The position numbers and the translations under genes were made by a program. This document shows positions 8,563-18,055 of a stretch of 64,000 nt of DNA, piece by piece. The stretch spans positions 1,116,001-1,180,000 of the forward strand of contig NZ_JABFBC010000001.1 in NCBI RefSeq assembly GCF_013093415.1, written 5' to 3'. The notes under the pieces were generated by a model, which saw nothing but the letters and a program-made list of their open reading frames with translations, searched no databases and had not been told where the DNA came from. Within the stretch, counting starts at the first letter, position 1, and every line of letters starts with the position of its first letter. The stretch comes from Halovulum dunhuangense (GTDB taxonomy: Bacteria; Pseudomonadota; Alphaproteobacteria; Rhodobacterales; Rhodobacteraceae).

Positions 8563-10221
8563 ATGGCCGACAGGTATCGCATCACGCTGGCACAGCTGAA
8601 TCCGACGGTGGGCGACCTGCGGGGCAATGCCGAAAAGGTGATCGCCGCGCATGACCGGGCGCGCGAGGCCGGGTCCGACCTGCTGGCGCTGCCCGAGATG
8701 TTCATTACCGGCTACCAGACGCAGGATCTGGTGATGAAGCCCGCCTTCGTGCGCGACGTGGCGCGCGTGCTGGCCGACCTTGCCGCCCGCTGCGCCGACG
8801 GACCCGACATCGCCATCGGCGGCCCGCTGATGGAGGGGGGCAAGCTCTACAACGCCTATTTCATCCTGCGGGACGGCCGCGTCGACGGGGCGGCGCGCAA
8901 GCATCGCCTGCCCAACACCGACGTGTTCGACGAGATGCGGCTCTACACCCCGGGGCCGATCTCGGGGCCCTTCGGCATGGGGCCGCTGCGATTGGGCACG
9001 CCCATCTGCGAGGACAGCTGGCACCCGGACGTGGCCGAGACGATGGCCGAAAGCGGCGCCGACCTGCTGCTGGTGCCCAATGGCTCGCCCTATGCGCGCG
9101 AGAAGATCGACGAGCGCATGGGCCGCATGGTCGCCCGCGTGATCGAGAACGACCTGCCGCTGATCTATCTCAACATGGTGGGCGGACAGGACGACCAGGT
9201 GTTCGACGGCGGCTCCTTCGTGCTGAACCGGGGCGGGAAGCTCGCCGTGATGCTGCCCGTGTTCGACGAGGCCGTCGTCCATGTCGATTTCGAACACCGG
9301 CCCGAGGGCTGGGTCGCGCTGGACGGCCTGCGCGAGGTGCATCCCCCGCTGATCGAGCAGGATTACCGCCTGATGGTCGAGGCGACGCGCGACTACCTGC
9401 GCAAGTCGGGCTTCTCCAGGGTGCTGCTCGGCCTGTCGGGGGGCGTGGACAGCGCGCTGGTCGCGGCCATCGCCGCCGACGCGATCGGGCCCGCCAACGT
9501 GCGCTGCGTGATGCTGCCATCGGACTACACCTCCGGGCACTCGCTCGAGGATGCGGCGGCGGTGGCGCGGGCGTTGGGCTGCCCGCTCGACACAGTGCCG
9601 ATCACGCCGGCCTTTGCGGCCGTCCAGCAGACGCTCGCGCCGCTGTTCGAGGGGAAGCCTGCGGACCTGACCGAGGAGAACATGCAGTCCCGCCTGCGCG
9701 GGCTGATGCTGATGGCGCTGTCGAACAAGTTCGGCGAGATGCTGCTGACCACCGGCAACAAGTCCGAGGTGGCGGTCGGATATGCCACGATCTATGGCGA
9801 CATGGCGGGCGGCTACAACCCGATCAAGGATCTCTACAAGACCCGCGTCTTTGCCACCTGCCGCTGGCGCAACGAGAACCACCGCCCCTGGATGCTGGCC
9901 CCCGAAGGCGTGGTGATCCCGCCGCGCGTGATCGAAAAGCCCCCCTCGGCCGAACTGCGCCCCGACCAGAAGGACGAGGACAGCCTGCCCCCCTACGAGG
10001 TGCTCGACGCCATTCTCGAACTGCTGGTGGATCGCGACGCCTCGGTCGCCGATTGCGTGGACGCGGGCTTCGATCGCGCTACCGTCAAGCAGGTGGAACG
10101 GCTGATCTATCTCTCGGAATACAAGCGTTTCCAGGCGGCCCCCGGCGCGCGCCTGACGGGTCGCGCCTTCTGGCTGGACCGCCGATATCCGATCGTCAAC
10201 CGGTGGCGCGATGACGGCTGA
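8563..10221 (+). CDS. nadE: Glutamine-hydrolysing NAD+ synthase
   Basis: Cytoplasmic two-domain enzyme of 552 residues that amidates nicotinic acid adenine dinucleotide to NAD+. The N-terminal nitrilase-like glutaminase has the Glu-Lys-Cys triad in LPEMFITGY, ARKHRLPN and PICEDSWHP (about residues 46, 113, 148). The C-terminal synthetase has the ATP-pyrophosphatase loop LGLSGGVDS near residue 288 and TTGNKSEVAVGY. Length fits the alphaproteobacterial glutamine-dependent form. It diverges from the MORN gene across 222 bases with no other visible gene. The next gene starts 11 bases before its stop. Confidence 0.95.
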   Translation: MADRYRITLAQLNPTVGDLRGNAEKVIAAHDRAREAGSDLLALPEMFITGYQTQDLVMKPAFVRDVARVLADLAARCADGPDIAIGGPLMEGGKLYNAYFILRDGRVDGAARKHRLPNTDVFDEMRLYTPGPISGPFGMGPLRLGTPICEDSWHPDVAETMAESGADLLLVPNGSPYAREKIDERMGRMVARVIENDLPLIYLNMVGGQDDQVFDGGSFVLNRGGKLAVMLPVFDEAVVHVDFEHRPEGWVALDGLREVHPPLIEQDYRLMVEATRDYLRKSGFSRVLLGLSGGVDSALVAAIAADAIGPANVRCVMLPSDYTSGHSLEDAAAVARALGCPLDTVPITPAFAAVQQTLAPLFEGKPADLTEENMQSRLRGLMLMALSNKFGEMLLTTGNKSEVAVGYATIYGDMAGGYNPIKDLYKTRVFATCRWRNENHRPWMLAPEGVVIPPRVIEKPPSAELRPDQKDEDSLPPYEVLDAILELLVDRDASVADCVDAGFDRATVKQVERLIYLSEYKRFQAAPGARLTGRAFWLDRRYPIVNRWRDDG

Positions 10222-10813
10222 GAACCACGCCACCGCCCGCATCCGCGAGGTGCCGCTTGGCGTGCAGTTCTTCACCTTCTTCGTGCTCAGCCAGGCGCTG
10301 AAATACTTCGCGCTGATGTCCCCGGTCCCGGCCGAAGGGATCAGCGTCCGCAATCTCGGCCTGATCGCGCTGTGCTTCCTGCCCTTCGCGGTGGCGCGGA
10401 TCCCCTTCCTGATGCCCTTCCTTCCCGGCGTGGCGCTGCGCGACGACGCGCAGGTGGCGCTTCACCGCGGCGGGCTCGTCTATACCTTCGACGGGGTGAA
10501 GCGGCCGCTCTTCGTGGAATGGCCCGATCTCGAACGGATCGAGCGCACGCGCTTCGGCCTGATCCTGACCGTGCGCCACCGCGCGAACGTGACCGAAGGA
10601 ATGCCGAAATACCAGGCGGAGTTCTGGCGCGCCAAGATCCGCCGCCCGATCCGCCTGATCCATGCCGACCGCTTCACGCCGCAAGCCGGCCTGGTCCGCT
10701 GCCTGTCCGAGGCCCGGCGCGCGGGCGTGGACGTGCGCGGATTCGAACCTGCGTCCCGTCACTCCCACCAGGGGTCGATGGCGGCGATATCCTCGTCCGA
10801 CCAGCCGAAGTGA
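10211..10813 (+). CDS. Small membrane protein of unknown function
   Basis: Protein of 200 residues. Two hydrophobic segments at about residues 17-37 and 46-68 are followed by a soluble beta-rich part (VALHRGGLVYTFDGVKRPLFVEWPDLERIERT) that resembles a PH-like membrane-associated domain. I do not recognise the family. It overlaps nadE by 11 bases and is probably co-transcribed with it. Its last 55 bases overlap the convergent zincin-like gene, so the C-terminal 18 residues may be poorly conserved. Confidence 0.65.
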   Translation: MTAENHATARIREVPLGVQFFTFFVLSQALKYFALMSPVPAEGISVRNLGLIALCFLPFAVARIPFLMPFLPGVALRDDAQVALHRGGLVYTFDGVKRPLFVEWPDLERIERTRFGLILTVRHRANVTEGMPKYQAEFWRAKIRRPIRLIHADRFTPQAGLVRCLSEARRAGVDVRGFEPASRHSHQGSMAAISSSDQPK

Positions 10814-11166
10814 TGCGCCAGCTCGTGGACCAGCACATGGCCCACCAGCTGCCCCAGCCCCACATCGCCGCGATCCGCCCATTCGTCCAGGATCGGGCGG
10901 CGGAACAGCCACACCGTGTCGGGCCCCTGCGGCGTGTCCATCACCGATTTCTGCGTCAGCGGGATGCCGTCGTAAAGCCCGGTCAGCTCGTAGGGGCTCT
11001 CGATCCCCAACTCGTCCAGCATCTCGTCCTCGGGCCAGTCGGCGATGCGCAGCGCGACCGCGCGCGCGGCGCCGCGGAACGGTTCGGGCAGCGCCTCCAG
11101 CGCGGCCACGGCCATGGTCTCGATCGCCTCCAGATCCGGGGCCTTTCCGTGCGTGCCGTCCGCCAT
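10759..11166 (-). CDS. Zincin-like metallopeptidase family protein
   Basis: Protein of 135 residues carrying the zinc-binding HELAHHFGWSDEDI motif near residue 114, matching the small possible zinc metallopeptidase family (PF06262-like). Length and the segments EDEMLDELG and ELTGLYDG are typical. No signal peptide is seen, so a cytoplasmic role is expected; the physiological substrate of this family is unknown. Transcribed alone, convergent with the membrane protein gene and divergent from gltX. Confidence 0.85.
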   Translation of the reverse strand: MADGTHGKAPDLEAIETMAVAALEALPEPFRGAARAVALRIADWPEDEMLDELGIESPYELTGLYDGIPLTQKSVMDTPQGPDTVWLFRRPILDEWADRGDVGLGQLVGHVLVHELAHHFGWSDEDIAAIDPWWE

Positions 11167-11253
11167 CGTCTGCTCCGTCCTTCCTGATTGGGCTTAAAAC
11201 CCGTCGAAGGACAGGTTAAAGACCGCGACGAGTTCCAAGCGCAAGGCCCCAGC

Positions 11254-12573
11254 ATGACCGTCACCCGTTTCGCCCCGTCGCCCACCGGCTACCTGCATGT
11301 CGGCAACCTGCGCACCGCGCTTTTCAACTGGCTGATCGCGCGCAAGTCGGGCGGCACCTTCATCCTGCGGATCGACGACACCGACGCCGAACGCTCGCGC
11401 GAGGAATATGCCGACGCGATCCGCCACGATCTGGAATGGCTGGGCCTGACCTGGGACCGCGAGGAACGCCAGTCGGCCCGCCTCGACCGCTATGCCCAGG
11501 CAGCCGACACGCTGCGCGCCGCGGGTCGCCTCTACGAGGCGTTCGAGACGCCGACGGAACTGGACCTCAAGCGCCGCAAGCAGCTGAACATGGGCCGCCC
11601 GCCGGTCTATGACCGCGCCGCCCTGAAGCTGACGGATGCCGAACGCGACCGCCTGCGCGCCGAACGCGGCGGTCATTGGCGCTTCCTGCTGGACCAGGAG
11701 CGGATCGAATGGGTCGACATGATCCTCGGCCCGCAGTCGATCGACGCGGCCAGCGTCTCGGACCCGGTGCTGATCCGTGCCGATGGCCAGCTGCTCTACA
11801 CGCTTGCCTCCGTCACCGACGACATGGACATGGGCGTGACCCATGTGGTGCGCGGCTCGGACCACGTCACCAACACCGCGACCCAGATCCAGATCCTGCG
11901 CGCGCTGGGCGCCGAGCCGCCCGTCTTCGGGCATCATTCGCTGCTTACCGGCCCCACCGGCGAGGCGCTGTCCAAGCGGCTGGGCACCCTCAGCCTGCGC
12001 GACCTGCGCGCGGCCGGCATAGAGCCGATGGCGCTGGTGGCGCTGATGGGGCGGATCGGGTCGGGCCAGCCGGTGGAACCCGTCGAAAGCCTCGATGCGC
12101 TGGCGGCGGGGTTCGAGCTGTCGCGCTTCGGCGCCGCGCCCACCAAGTTCGACCCCGAGGATCTGCGCGCCCTGACCGCCCGCGTGATCCACGCCCGCCC
12201 CTATGCCGAGGCGGCCCCGGCGCTGGCGGCCGCCGGCGTGCCCGACGCCCTCGCCCCCGACTTCTGGGACGCGGTGCGCGAGAACCTTTCCACCCTGCAC
12301 GACATCGCCGAGTGGTGGGCGCTCTGCCGCGACGGGGCCGATCCTGTGATCGCCGAAGAGGACCGCGCCTTCGTGGCCGAGGCGCTGGCCCTGCTGCCGC
12401 CCCGCCCCTGGACGGACCAGACCTGGGGCACCTGGACCAACGCCGTCAAGCAGGCCACGGGCCGCAAGGGCAGGGGCCTGTTCATGCCGCTGCGGCTGGC
12501 GCTGACGGGCCGCGCGCATGGCCCCGACATGGGCCGCCTGATGCCGCTTCTCCAGGTGGTGCGCGCCGCCTGA
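11254..12573 (+). CDS. gltX: Glutamyl-tRNA synthetase, short paralogue type
   Basis: Class I aminoacyl-tRNA synthetase of 439 residues charging tRNA with glutamate. The HIGH-type motif is in FAPSPTGYLHVGNLRTALF and the catalytic loop is ALSKRLGTLS near residue 241, where most GluRS have KLSKR. The C-terminal anticodon-binding region is present (EENLSTLHDIAEWW is similar to the family). It is slightly shorter than the usual 465-470 residues and fits the second GluRS found in many alphaproteobacteria, sometimes specialised for tRNA-Gln. ATG at 11254 starts directly at the conserved N-terminus. Confidence 0.9.
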   Translation: MTVTRFAPSPTGYLHVGNLRTALFNWLIARKSGGTFILRIDDTDAERSREEYADAIRHDLEWLGLTWDREERQSARLDRYAQAADTLRAAGRLYEAFETPTELDLKRRKQLNMGRPPVYDRAALKLTDAERDRLRAERGGHWRFLLDQERIEWVDMILGPQSIDAASVSDPVLIRADGQLLYTLASVTDDMDMGVTHVVRGSDHVTNTATQIQILRALGAEPPVFGHHSLLTGPTGEALSKRLGTLSLRDLRAAGIEPMALVALMGRIGSGQPVEPVESLDALAAGFELSRFGAAPTKFDPEDLRALTARVIHARPYAEAAPALAAAGVPDALAPDFWDAVRENLSTLHDIAEWWALCRDGADPVIAEEDRAFVAEALALLPPRPWTDQTWGTWTNAVKQATGRKGRGLFMPLRLALTGRAHGPDMGRLMPLLQVVRAA

Positions 12574-12590
12574 GCGGCGCGCCGACCCGC

Positions 12591-13247
12591 TCAGCCGGGC
12601 TGCTTCGTCTTGCGCAGATAGGGCAGCACCCGCTCGAAGCTGCCGAACTTCGCGGTCGCCTCGTCATCGGGCACGGCGGCGGTGATGATCACATCCTCGC
12701 CCTGCTTCCAGTTGGCCGGCGTCGCCACCTTGTGCTTCGCGGTCAGCTGGATCGAGTCGATCGCGCGCAGGATCTCGTCGAAGTTGCGCCCGGTGCTCAT
12801 CGGGTAGGTCAGCGTCAGCTTCACCTTCTTGTCCGGCCCGATCACGAAGACGGTGCGCACCGTCTGGTTGTCGGCGGGCGTGCGCTTCGACGGATCGCCC
12901 GAGGCTTCCGCCGGCAGCATGTCGTAGAGCTTCGCCACCTGCATGTCCGGGTCGCCGATCATCGGATAGGCGACCGGGTTGCCGGAAATCGCCTCGATAT
13001 CCGCCTTCCAGCGCAGGTGATCCTCGACCGGATCGACCGAAATGCCCAGGATCTTGGTGTTGCGCTTGGCGAAGGCGTCCATCATGCCCGCCATCACGCC
13101 CAGTTCGGTCGTGCAGACCGGGGTGAAATCCTTGGGGTGCGAGAACAGGACGACATAGCCGTCGCCGATCCAGTCATGGAACCGGATCTCGCCCTCTGTC
13201 GTCTGGGCGGTGAAATCGGGGGCAGTGTCGTTGATGCGAAGTGCCAT
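12591..13247 (-). CDS. 1-Cys peroxiredoxin (Prx6 type)
   Basis: Thiol peroxidase of 218 residues. The peroxidatic Cys45 lies in [15 protein letters not shown], and it is the only cysteine, defining the 1-Cys class. [10 protein letters not shown] and a long C-terminal extension (residues 150-218, dimerisation) match Prx6. It reduces hydrogen and organic peroxides in the cytoplasm. ATG at 13247 with AAAGGA upstream. Convergent with gltX, 17 bases between stops. Confidence 0.92.
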   Translation of the reverse strand: MALRINDTAPDFTAQTTEGEIRFHDWIGDGYVVLFSHPKDFTPVCTTELGVMAGMMDAFAKRNTKILGISVDPVEDHLRWKADIEAISGNPVAYPMIGDPDMQVAKLYDMLPAEASGDPSKRTPADNQTVRTVFVIGPDKKVKLTLTYPMSTGRNFDEILRAIDSIQLTAKHKVATPANWKQGEDVIITAAVPDDEATAKFGSFERVLPYLRKTKQPG

Positions 13248-13391
13248 GGGGGATGGTCCTTTCGGTTTCTGGTCGCGCTGGGGCGACAGGGAACGAGGCG
13301 CAAAGTGACGTCCCCAAGGCCCGATGGCAAGGCCGCCGGCACGGTTATTCGCCCCCCGCGCATCCCCGCCCCGAAGCCCGTCTGGAGCCGC

Positions 13392-13420
13392 TTGACACCG
13401 CCTTCGCGACATAGCAAAAG
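13392..13420 (+). promoter_or_regulatory. Possible promoter of the tRNA-Ala gene
   Basis: TTGACA at 13392-13397, a perfect -35 hexamer, sits 33 bases before the mature tRNA. With a 17-base spacer the -10 would be CAAAAG, which is weak. Position relative to the tRNA is right for a stable-RNA promoter. Confidence 0.35.
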
Positions 13421-13430
13421 GCGCGCCATC

Positions 13431-13506
<76 letters not shown>

Positions 13507-13663
13507 AGACACCCCCAGGAACGCGGACAAATCTGACCGCTCCATCGCCCCGGGCTGGTGGAACGCCCCGGGCGCGCCCGCAATGTGGCAGGGCGAGAGG
13601 ATCATTCCCCGGCCGATCGTTCCCCGGTCCGCCGCGCGGCCGGGGACAACGGCGCTCTCGGCC

Positions 13664-14482
13664 TCAGCTCACCAGCAGGCGCGCGGCGCGGACCTCGTCG
13701 TCGATGCCCTTCAGGTCGTAGCTGCGCAGCTCGGCCTCGTCTATGGTCCGGCCCGCGGCCTTCAGCGCGGCTTCGCTGATCAGCACCTCGCCGGCATTCG
13801 CGGCCGCGGCCAGGCGGGCGGCGACGTTCACGTCGAAGCCGAAGGCGCTGACCTCCTGCATGTTCCCGTTCACCGAGGCGACCGTGCCCAGATAGGCGCG
13901 GCCCGTGTGCAGCGCGATGCCGACCGGCAGGGCGCGGCCGTTGAAAGGGTTGCTCTCCAGCGCCCGGGGCAGGCGCATGCCGCCTGTCACCGCCTTGCGG
14001 GCGTAGTCCTTGCCGCTGAAGCCGGGGGGCCAGACCCCGATCACCGCGTCGCCCTGGAACTGCAACACGAAACCCTCGGCCTGCCACAGCACCGGGATGA
14101 TGGTCTCGCGCATGAAGGTGATGAGTTGCTTGAACTCCTTCGGCGACATCGCCGCCGACAAGGGCACCGAATCGCGCAGGTCGCAGAACAGGATCGACAG
14201 GTCCACCTCTGCGCCGCCCGGAAAGGCCTGAAGGAAGCCGTCGCAGGCATTGCAGAAGAACGGGTTGCGCGACGACGGCTCCAGCCCGATCCGCCGCGTG
14301 ATCCAGCCGCCGATCCCGGTCAGCGGCGCGCGGCACAGCTTGCACCGGGCCCGGCCGGGCAGCATGGAAAACCGCTTCTGCTTGCCCAGCAGGACCGGGT
14401 GCCCCTCCTGGAAGACCTGGTACCACAGTTCCTCGTTGCCATCCTCGCGGGCGAAGTCGCCCATGCCCGGGATCGTGTTCAT
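13664..14482 (-). CDS. Class III nucleotide cyclase with N-terminal zinc-ribbon-like motif
   Basis: Protein of 272 residues. Residues 47-80 hold two CxxC pairs (Cys47/50 and Cys77/80) that could bind a metal. Residues about 92-265 form a class III cyclase homology domain, with metal-binding Asp101 (FCDLRDS) and Asp145 (QGDAVIG) and the transition-state Asn/Arg in DVNVAARL. By eye the purine-selecting Lys and Asp of adenylyl cyclases are replaced by Gln and Ser, so substrate (cAMP, cGMP or other) is uncertain. No membrane segments. Its ATG overlaps the preceding stop by four bases, making it the last gene of the decarboxylase operon. Confidence 0.8.
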   Translation of the reverse strand: MNTIPGMGDFAREDGNEELWYQVFQEGHPVLLGKQKRFSMLPGRARCKLCRAPLTGIGGWITRRIGLEPSSRNPFFCNACDGFLQAFPGGAEVDLSILFCDLRDSVPLSAAMSPKEFKQLITFMRETIIPVLWQAEGFVLQFQGDAVIGVWPPGFSGKDYARKAVTGGMRLPRALESNPFNGRALPVGIALHTGRAYLGTVASVNGNMQEVSAFGFDVNVAARLAAAANAGEVLISEAALKAAGRTIDEAELRSYDLKGIDDEVRAARLLVS

Positions 14483-15390
14483 CGCATCAGCTCCCTCGGT
14501 GTCGCGCTGATCGTCAGGGACAGCTCGGGCGGGCAGACATCCATGCCCTCGCTGTTGCAGACCGCGGTATCGGCCAGGAAGGTCGTGCCCGCCACCACGC
14601 TGCGCCCCTCGCCCATGCCGCGATAGAGCACCGTCAGCACCTGCCCGTCCGCGCAAGGCGGCCCGCAGGGGGTCGTGGGCTTGCCGGTCGTGGCATCCCT
14701 CAGCCGCAACGCCGGGACCGACACGACGACGCCCGCCTCCAGCAACGGCTTGTCCAGCCAGTCGGGGGCCTGTCGCAGGCTCATGACATGGTCGTAATCG
14801 GGGCCGAACATCGCGGCCTCGAACCGCCCCGAGGCAAGCCGCGCGGTCTGCAGGTTCGTCATGTGCGCCTCCTCGCCCTCGCCCCAGAGCAGATAGGTGG
14901 CATAGTCCGGCTGTCTCAGGTGGTGGGCGAAGGGGCGAAAGGTGACGATCCGCTCGACCGTCACGTCGATATCGGCCAGGACCGGGATGGTGCGCGCCTT
15001 GTCCCAGGGAAAGAAATGCGGATCGGCCTCGTCCTCGGGCGAAAAGGCCGGCAGACCCTGGAAGACGTTGGCGTTGAAGCTGCGCCGCCGCCCCGCGGGC
15101 AGATCCGGGATCGTGAACAGGTCGCTCTCCGCATCGCCATTGCTCAGGATGAAGGTGTCGGCCGGAAACCGCGCGCGCAGATCGTCCAGCCGCGACTTCG
15201 CCTCCGCTGGCAGGGCGAGCTTCATCACCAGCTGATACTTGTGCTCCTCGTGGTGATACTGGGTCATGTGCACCGCGAATATCGTCTCGCTTCCCAGCAG
15301 CACGAAGGCATGCTGATGCGGCGCGTTCGCGATGAAACCGGGCGGGCGGCTGCCCTGTGTCTCGTGGTGGCTCATGTCGTGATGCGGCAT
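14479..15390 (-). CDS. Conserved-looking protein of unknown function in decarboxylase-cyclase operon
   Basis: Protein of 303 residues beginning MPHHDMSHHETQGSRPPGF, a histidine-rich N-terminus, followed by a mixed alpha/beta body. No signal peptide or membrane segment. TTPCGPPCADG near residue 243 and VCNSEGMDVCP near 280 give two cysteine pairs. I do not recognise a family. It lies 37 bases after the decarboxylase and overlaps the cyclase by ATGA, so it probably acts with one or both. ATG at 15390 has AAGGA nine bases upstream. Confidence 0.7.
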   Translation of the reverse strand: MPHHDMSHHETQGSRPPGFIANAPHQHAFVLLGSETIFAVHMTQYHHEEHKYQLVMKLALPAEAKSRLDDLRARFPADTFILSNGDAESDLFTIPDLPAGRRRSFNANVFQGLPAFSPEDEADPHFFPWDKARTIPVLADIDVTVERIVTFRPFAHHLRQPDYATYLLWGEGEEAHMTNLQTARLASGRFEAAMFGPDYDHVMSLRQAPDWLDKPLLEAGVVVSVPALRLRDATTGKPTTPCGPPCADGQVLTVLYRGMGEGRSVVAGTTFLADTAVCNSEGMDVCPPELSLTISATPRELMR

Positions 15391-15427
15391 CGCGGCGTCC
15401 TTTCCGAACAAGGGGGGGCAGGCTGCG

Positions 15428-17779
15428 TCATGCGGGGTCCGGCAGCCCGTGCCTGCGCCGCAGCGTCGCGGCAAGTTCGCTTGCGGTCCGTTTCAGCGCC
15501 GCCGCCAGGCGGGGCGTCATGTCCCCCTCGGCGGTCGAGGTCATGAACGGGTTCTGCTGGGTCGAGGTGATGAACTTCACCGCCATGCCCGGCATCGGCT
15601 CGGCACCGCAGCGCCGGACGTAGTGATCGACGAAATCCTGCCCATAGGTCGCGGGCGAGAATTCCGAGGCGGTGACGAACAGCGGCGCGGCAGGCACCTT
15701 GTCGCCGCCGAATTCCTGCACCGACAGGGCGCGGAAGATCGCGTCGTTCAGCTCGTTCATCAGCGAAAGGTCGCGGTTGATCCCGTCGCCGGTGCGGAAG
15801 TTGAGCGTGTAGGCGCAGATCGTCTGGTCCGAGCCCAGCCGCCGGAACAGCGTCATCAGCTCTTCGTCGGCCAGCAGCTTCTCGATCAGCGGATCGTCCG
15901 CGACCGGCACGATCTGGCGCGCGATCATCTCCCGCTGCGCCTCGATCTCCTGCGCGGTGCCGCCGTCGCGTTCCGCCGGCAGCCGCTGGAACGGCGTCAG
16001 CGTCACGTCGTCGCCGGGGCCGAAGGCCGCCAGCAGCGCGCAGTAGAACCGCTTCGAGCTGAACATGCATTTCGCCAGCAGCCGGCCATAGCCGGTTCGG
16101 TCGGCCGGGATCACCGCGTGCGACAGGTAGACCGCCGCCGCCGCAGCCCCGGGCTTCGATCCCTCGATCCCGTAGACGCCCACGCTGGGCACCGTGCCGC
16201 CATGGAACACCACCGGCGCGGTAAAGGCGATCAGGTCGCGCATCGCCCCGTTGCGATAGGCCAGCGTCCCGGCGGCATAGGGCACGAAGCCCGCCTTGTG
16301 CGGATCGACCGTGATCGTGTCGCAGCGATCGAAGGCGTCGCAATGGCGCATCGCGTAGTCGCCCATCATCATGCCCGGCGCCATGCCCAGGTCATGCGCG
16401 AAGAAGATGTCGTCCAGGTCCGGCCGCGCCCCGGCCTCGGCATGGCTTTCCTGCACGCCCAGATACCGCGACAGCAGCCGCGCCTCCTCGTCGGTGCCGC
16501 CCAGGCCGCGCGCCTCGATCTCGCGCTCCAGCTTCGAGGGGCGCAGCATCGCGGCGAAATACCCGCCCCAGGCCGCATCGGCATGCAGCGTGAATTCCAG
16601 CCCCAGCTGGCGATACTCGTCGCGGATGTCGGCGATGTCGGCCAGCGGATCGACGGCGCTTTCCTCGGTCGTGCCCATCACGGCGACCACCTCCAGCACC
16701 GGGCGCCGTTCCGCCAGGCAACGGTCGAGATGGAGGCGCAGGTCGACCGTGTCCATGCGCCCGTCCAGGTCGACGCGCACGGGCAGCACGCTGGCCCGCC
16801 CCAGCCCCACCAGCGAGGCGCCCTTCGGCCAGGAATAATGCGCCGTCGCCGGGGCCAGGATCACCGGCGCGGGCGTGTCGGGCAGGTAGCGGCGGGCGAA
16901 CTCGATCATGCCCATATCGGCGACCGTCCGCCCCTCGATCGCGGCGGCCACCACCTCCGGCGGGATCCCCGCCGTGGCCGTGATCCGTGCCGAAAGCCCG
17001 ATCGCCTCGTCCACCGGCAGGTTCAGCAACTCCCAGGATGCAAGGTCGAGCAGGCGCCGCCGCCGCCCTTCCAGCGTCAGCAGGGTCAGCGTCCGCGCCG
17101 GCGCCAGCCGCGCGTCGTGCCGGACCGCGTCCGCCAGCGTCAGCGGCAGGAACTTCAGGTTGCGCGCGGCCCAGATCGATTCCGCGTTCGCGACCGACCC
17201 GTCGCAGGTGATATGGGCCCAGGGCCGGGGCAGGGCGCTGTCCTCCTCGGGGTCGCGAAAGCCCAGCATCCGGCAGATGTCGTCGCAGACCGCCATCTCC
17301 AGCAGCGTCGTGACCGGCGATGCTTCGGTCGCCACGTTGTTCTGGTTGTAGAGCAGCCCCGCGAAATGCCCCACCACCGCGGGCAGCGTGGTGTCCCAGT
17401 ACATGTGCGACTGGTTGCGATAGCTCGACAGCGGGATCGAGGCGCGCAGATGCGCCAGCATCTCGTCCAGCCGTTCGCCGATCAGGGCGACCGCATCATG
17501 GTAGGCGGCATTCTCGGGCGCGAAGACGGCGTCGGGCGCCATGCGCGGATCGCGCGGCTGGTAGTCCCGTCGCGCCGCGACATTGCCGGAAATCGCCCGC
17601 CCGATCAGGTCGCGCAGCACCGCCTCGTTCTCGGCCTTCGGTCCAAGGAACCAGGCCGCCGGCGTGCCTACGGGGGTGGCCCGGTCCAGGCTCAGCCGGT
17701 CCGGATGCCGCCTGCGGAACGCGTCGATCGACCTGTGCAGCTCATGGCTGCGATGGCGCTCGGTCATGCTTGCCCCCAT
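15428..17779 (-). CDS. Large group II PLP-dependent decarboxylase
   Basis: PLP enzyme of 783 residues of the group II amino-acid decarboxylase family (glutamate, aromatic amino acid, cysteine sulfinate, PanP-like aspartate decarboxylases). The PLP lysine lies in VDPHKAGFVPYAAG near residue 483, with HADAAWGGYFA (cofactor Asp) near 404 and SHMYWDTTLPAVVGHF near 128. It is longer than the usual 450-550 residues because of inserts and a C-terminal extension, as in the archaeal/bacterial tyrosine-aspartate decarboxylase branch. Substrate unknown. ATG 17779 is chosen because AAGGA lies five bases before it. A GTGA-N6-TCAC operator lies 44 bases upstream of the start. Confidence 0.82.
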   Translation of the reverse strand: MGASMTERHRSHELHRSIDAFRRRHPDRLSLDRATPVGTPAAWFLGPKAENEAVLRDLIGRAISGNVAARRDYQPRDPRMAPDAVFAPENAAYHDAVALIGERLDEMLAHLRASIPLSSYRNQSHMYWDTTLPAVVGHFAGLLYNQNNVATEASPVTTLLEMAVCDDICRMLGFRDPEEDSALPRPWAHITCDGSVANAESIWAARNLKFLPLTLADAVRHDARLAPARTLTLLTLEGRRRRLLDLASWELLNLPVDEAIGLSARITATAGIPPEVVAAAIEGRTVADMGMIEFARRYLPDTPAPVILAPATAHYSWPKGASLVGLGRASVLPVRVDLDGRMDTVDLRLHLDRCLAERRPVLEVVAVMGTTEESAVDPLADIADIRDEYRQLGLEFTLHADAAWGGYFAAMLRPSKLEREIEARGLGGTDEEARLLSRYLGVQESHAEAGARPDLDDIFFAHDLGMAPGMMMGDYAMRHCDAFDRCDTITVDPHKAGFVPYAAGTLAYRNGAMRDLIAFTAPVVFHGGTVPSVGVYGIEGSKPGAAAAAVYLSHAVIPADRTGYGRLLAKCMFSSKRFYCALLAAFGPGDDVTLTPFQRLPAERDGGTAQEIEAQREMIARQIVPVADDPLIEKLLADEELMTLFRRLGSDQTICAYTLNFRTGDGINRDLSLMNELNDAIFRALSVQEFGGDKVPAAPLFVTASEFSPATYGQDFVDHYVRRCGAEPMPGMAVKFITSTQQNPFMTSTAEGDMTPRLAAALKRTASELAATLRRRHGLPDPA

Positions 17780-17823
17780 TGGCGTCCTTCGGGGGACCAT
17801 GCCGCGACCCGTGCCTGCGTTCA

Positions 17824-17837
17824 GTGACGTTGCTCAC
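17824..17837 (-). promoter_or_regulatory. Crp-type operator upstream of the decarboxylase
   Basis: GTGA-CGTTGC-TCAC matches the core of the Crp consensus TGTGA-N6-TCACA (half-sites intact, outer bases not). It lies 44 bases before the decarboxylase ATG on the minus strand. A second, perfectly palindromic copy is at 18298. The nearby Crp-type regulator has Arg-Glu at the base-reading positions that recognise GTGA. Confidence 0.55.
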
Positions 17838-18055
17838 CTTGCGTCACCCGCGCGGCCGCGGATCGGCATGACCCGGGCAGGCAATGCACCGCGCCACGCG
17901 AAAAGGAAGCCGTCCCCGTAAGCATGCACGCAACCGCATATCCCCCCGACACGCCAGCCTCGTTGCGCGAGCCTAGGGTGCAACCCCGCCTTGCGGCAAG
18001 GGTTTTTGGTCGGTGCGCCGCGCGGTGCCGCCCGCGGTCCGGCAGGGGGCGGCTG

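Noticed and set aside
13547-13585. GC-rich near-palindrome around GCCCCGGGC after tRNA-Ala as a terminator
   Set aside because: Arms pair imperfectly and no T-run follows; not strong enough to annotate.
15449-17827. 792-codon plus-strand frame opposite the decarboxylase
   Set aside because: Arg/His/Gln-rich shadow of a gene with an intact PLP-binding site.
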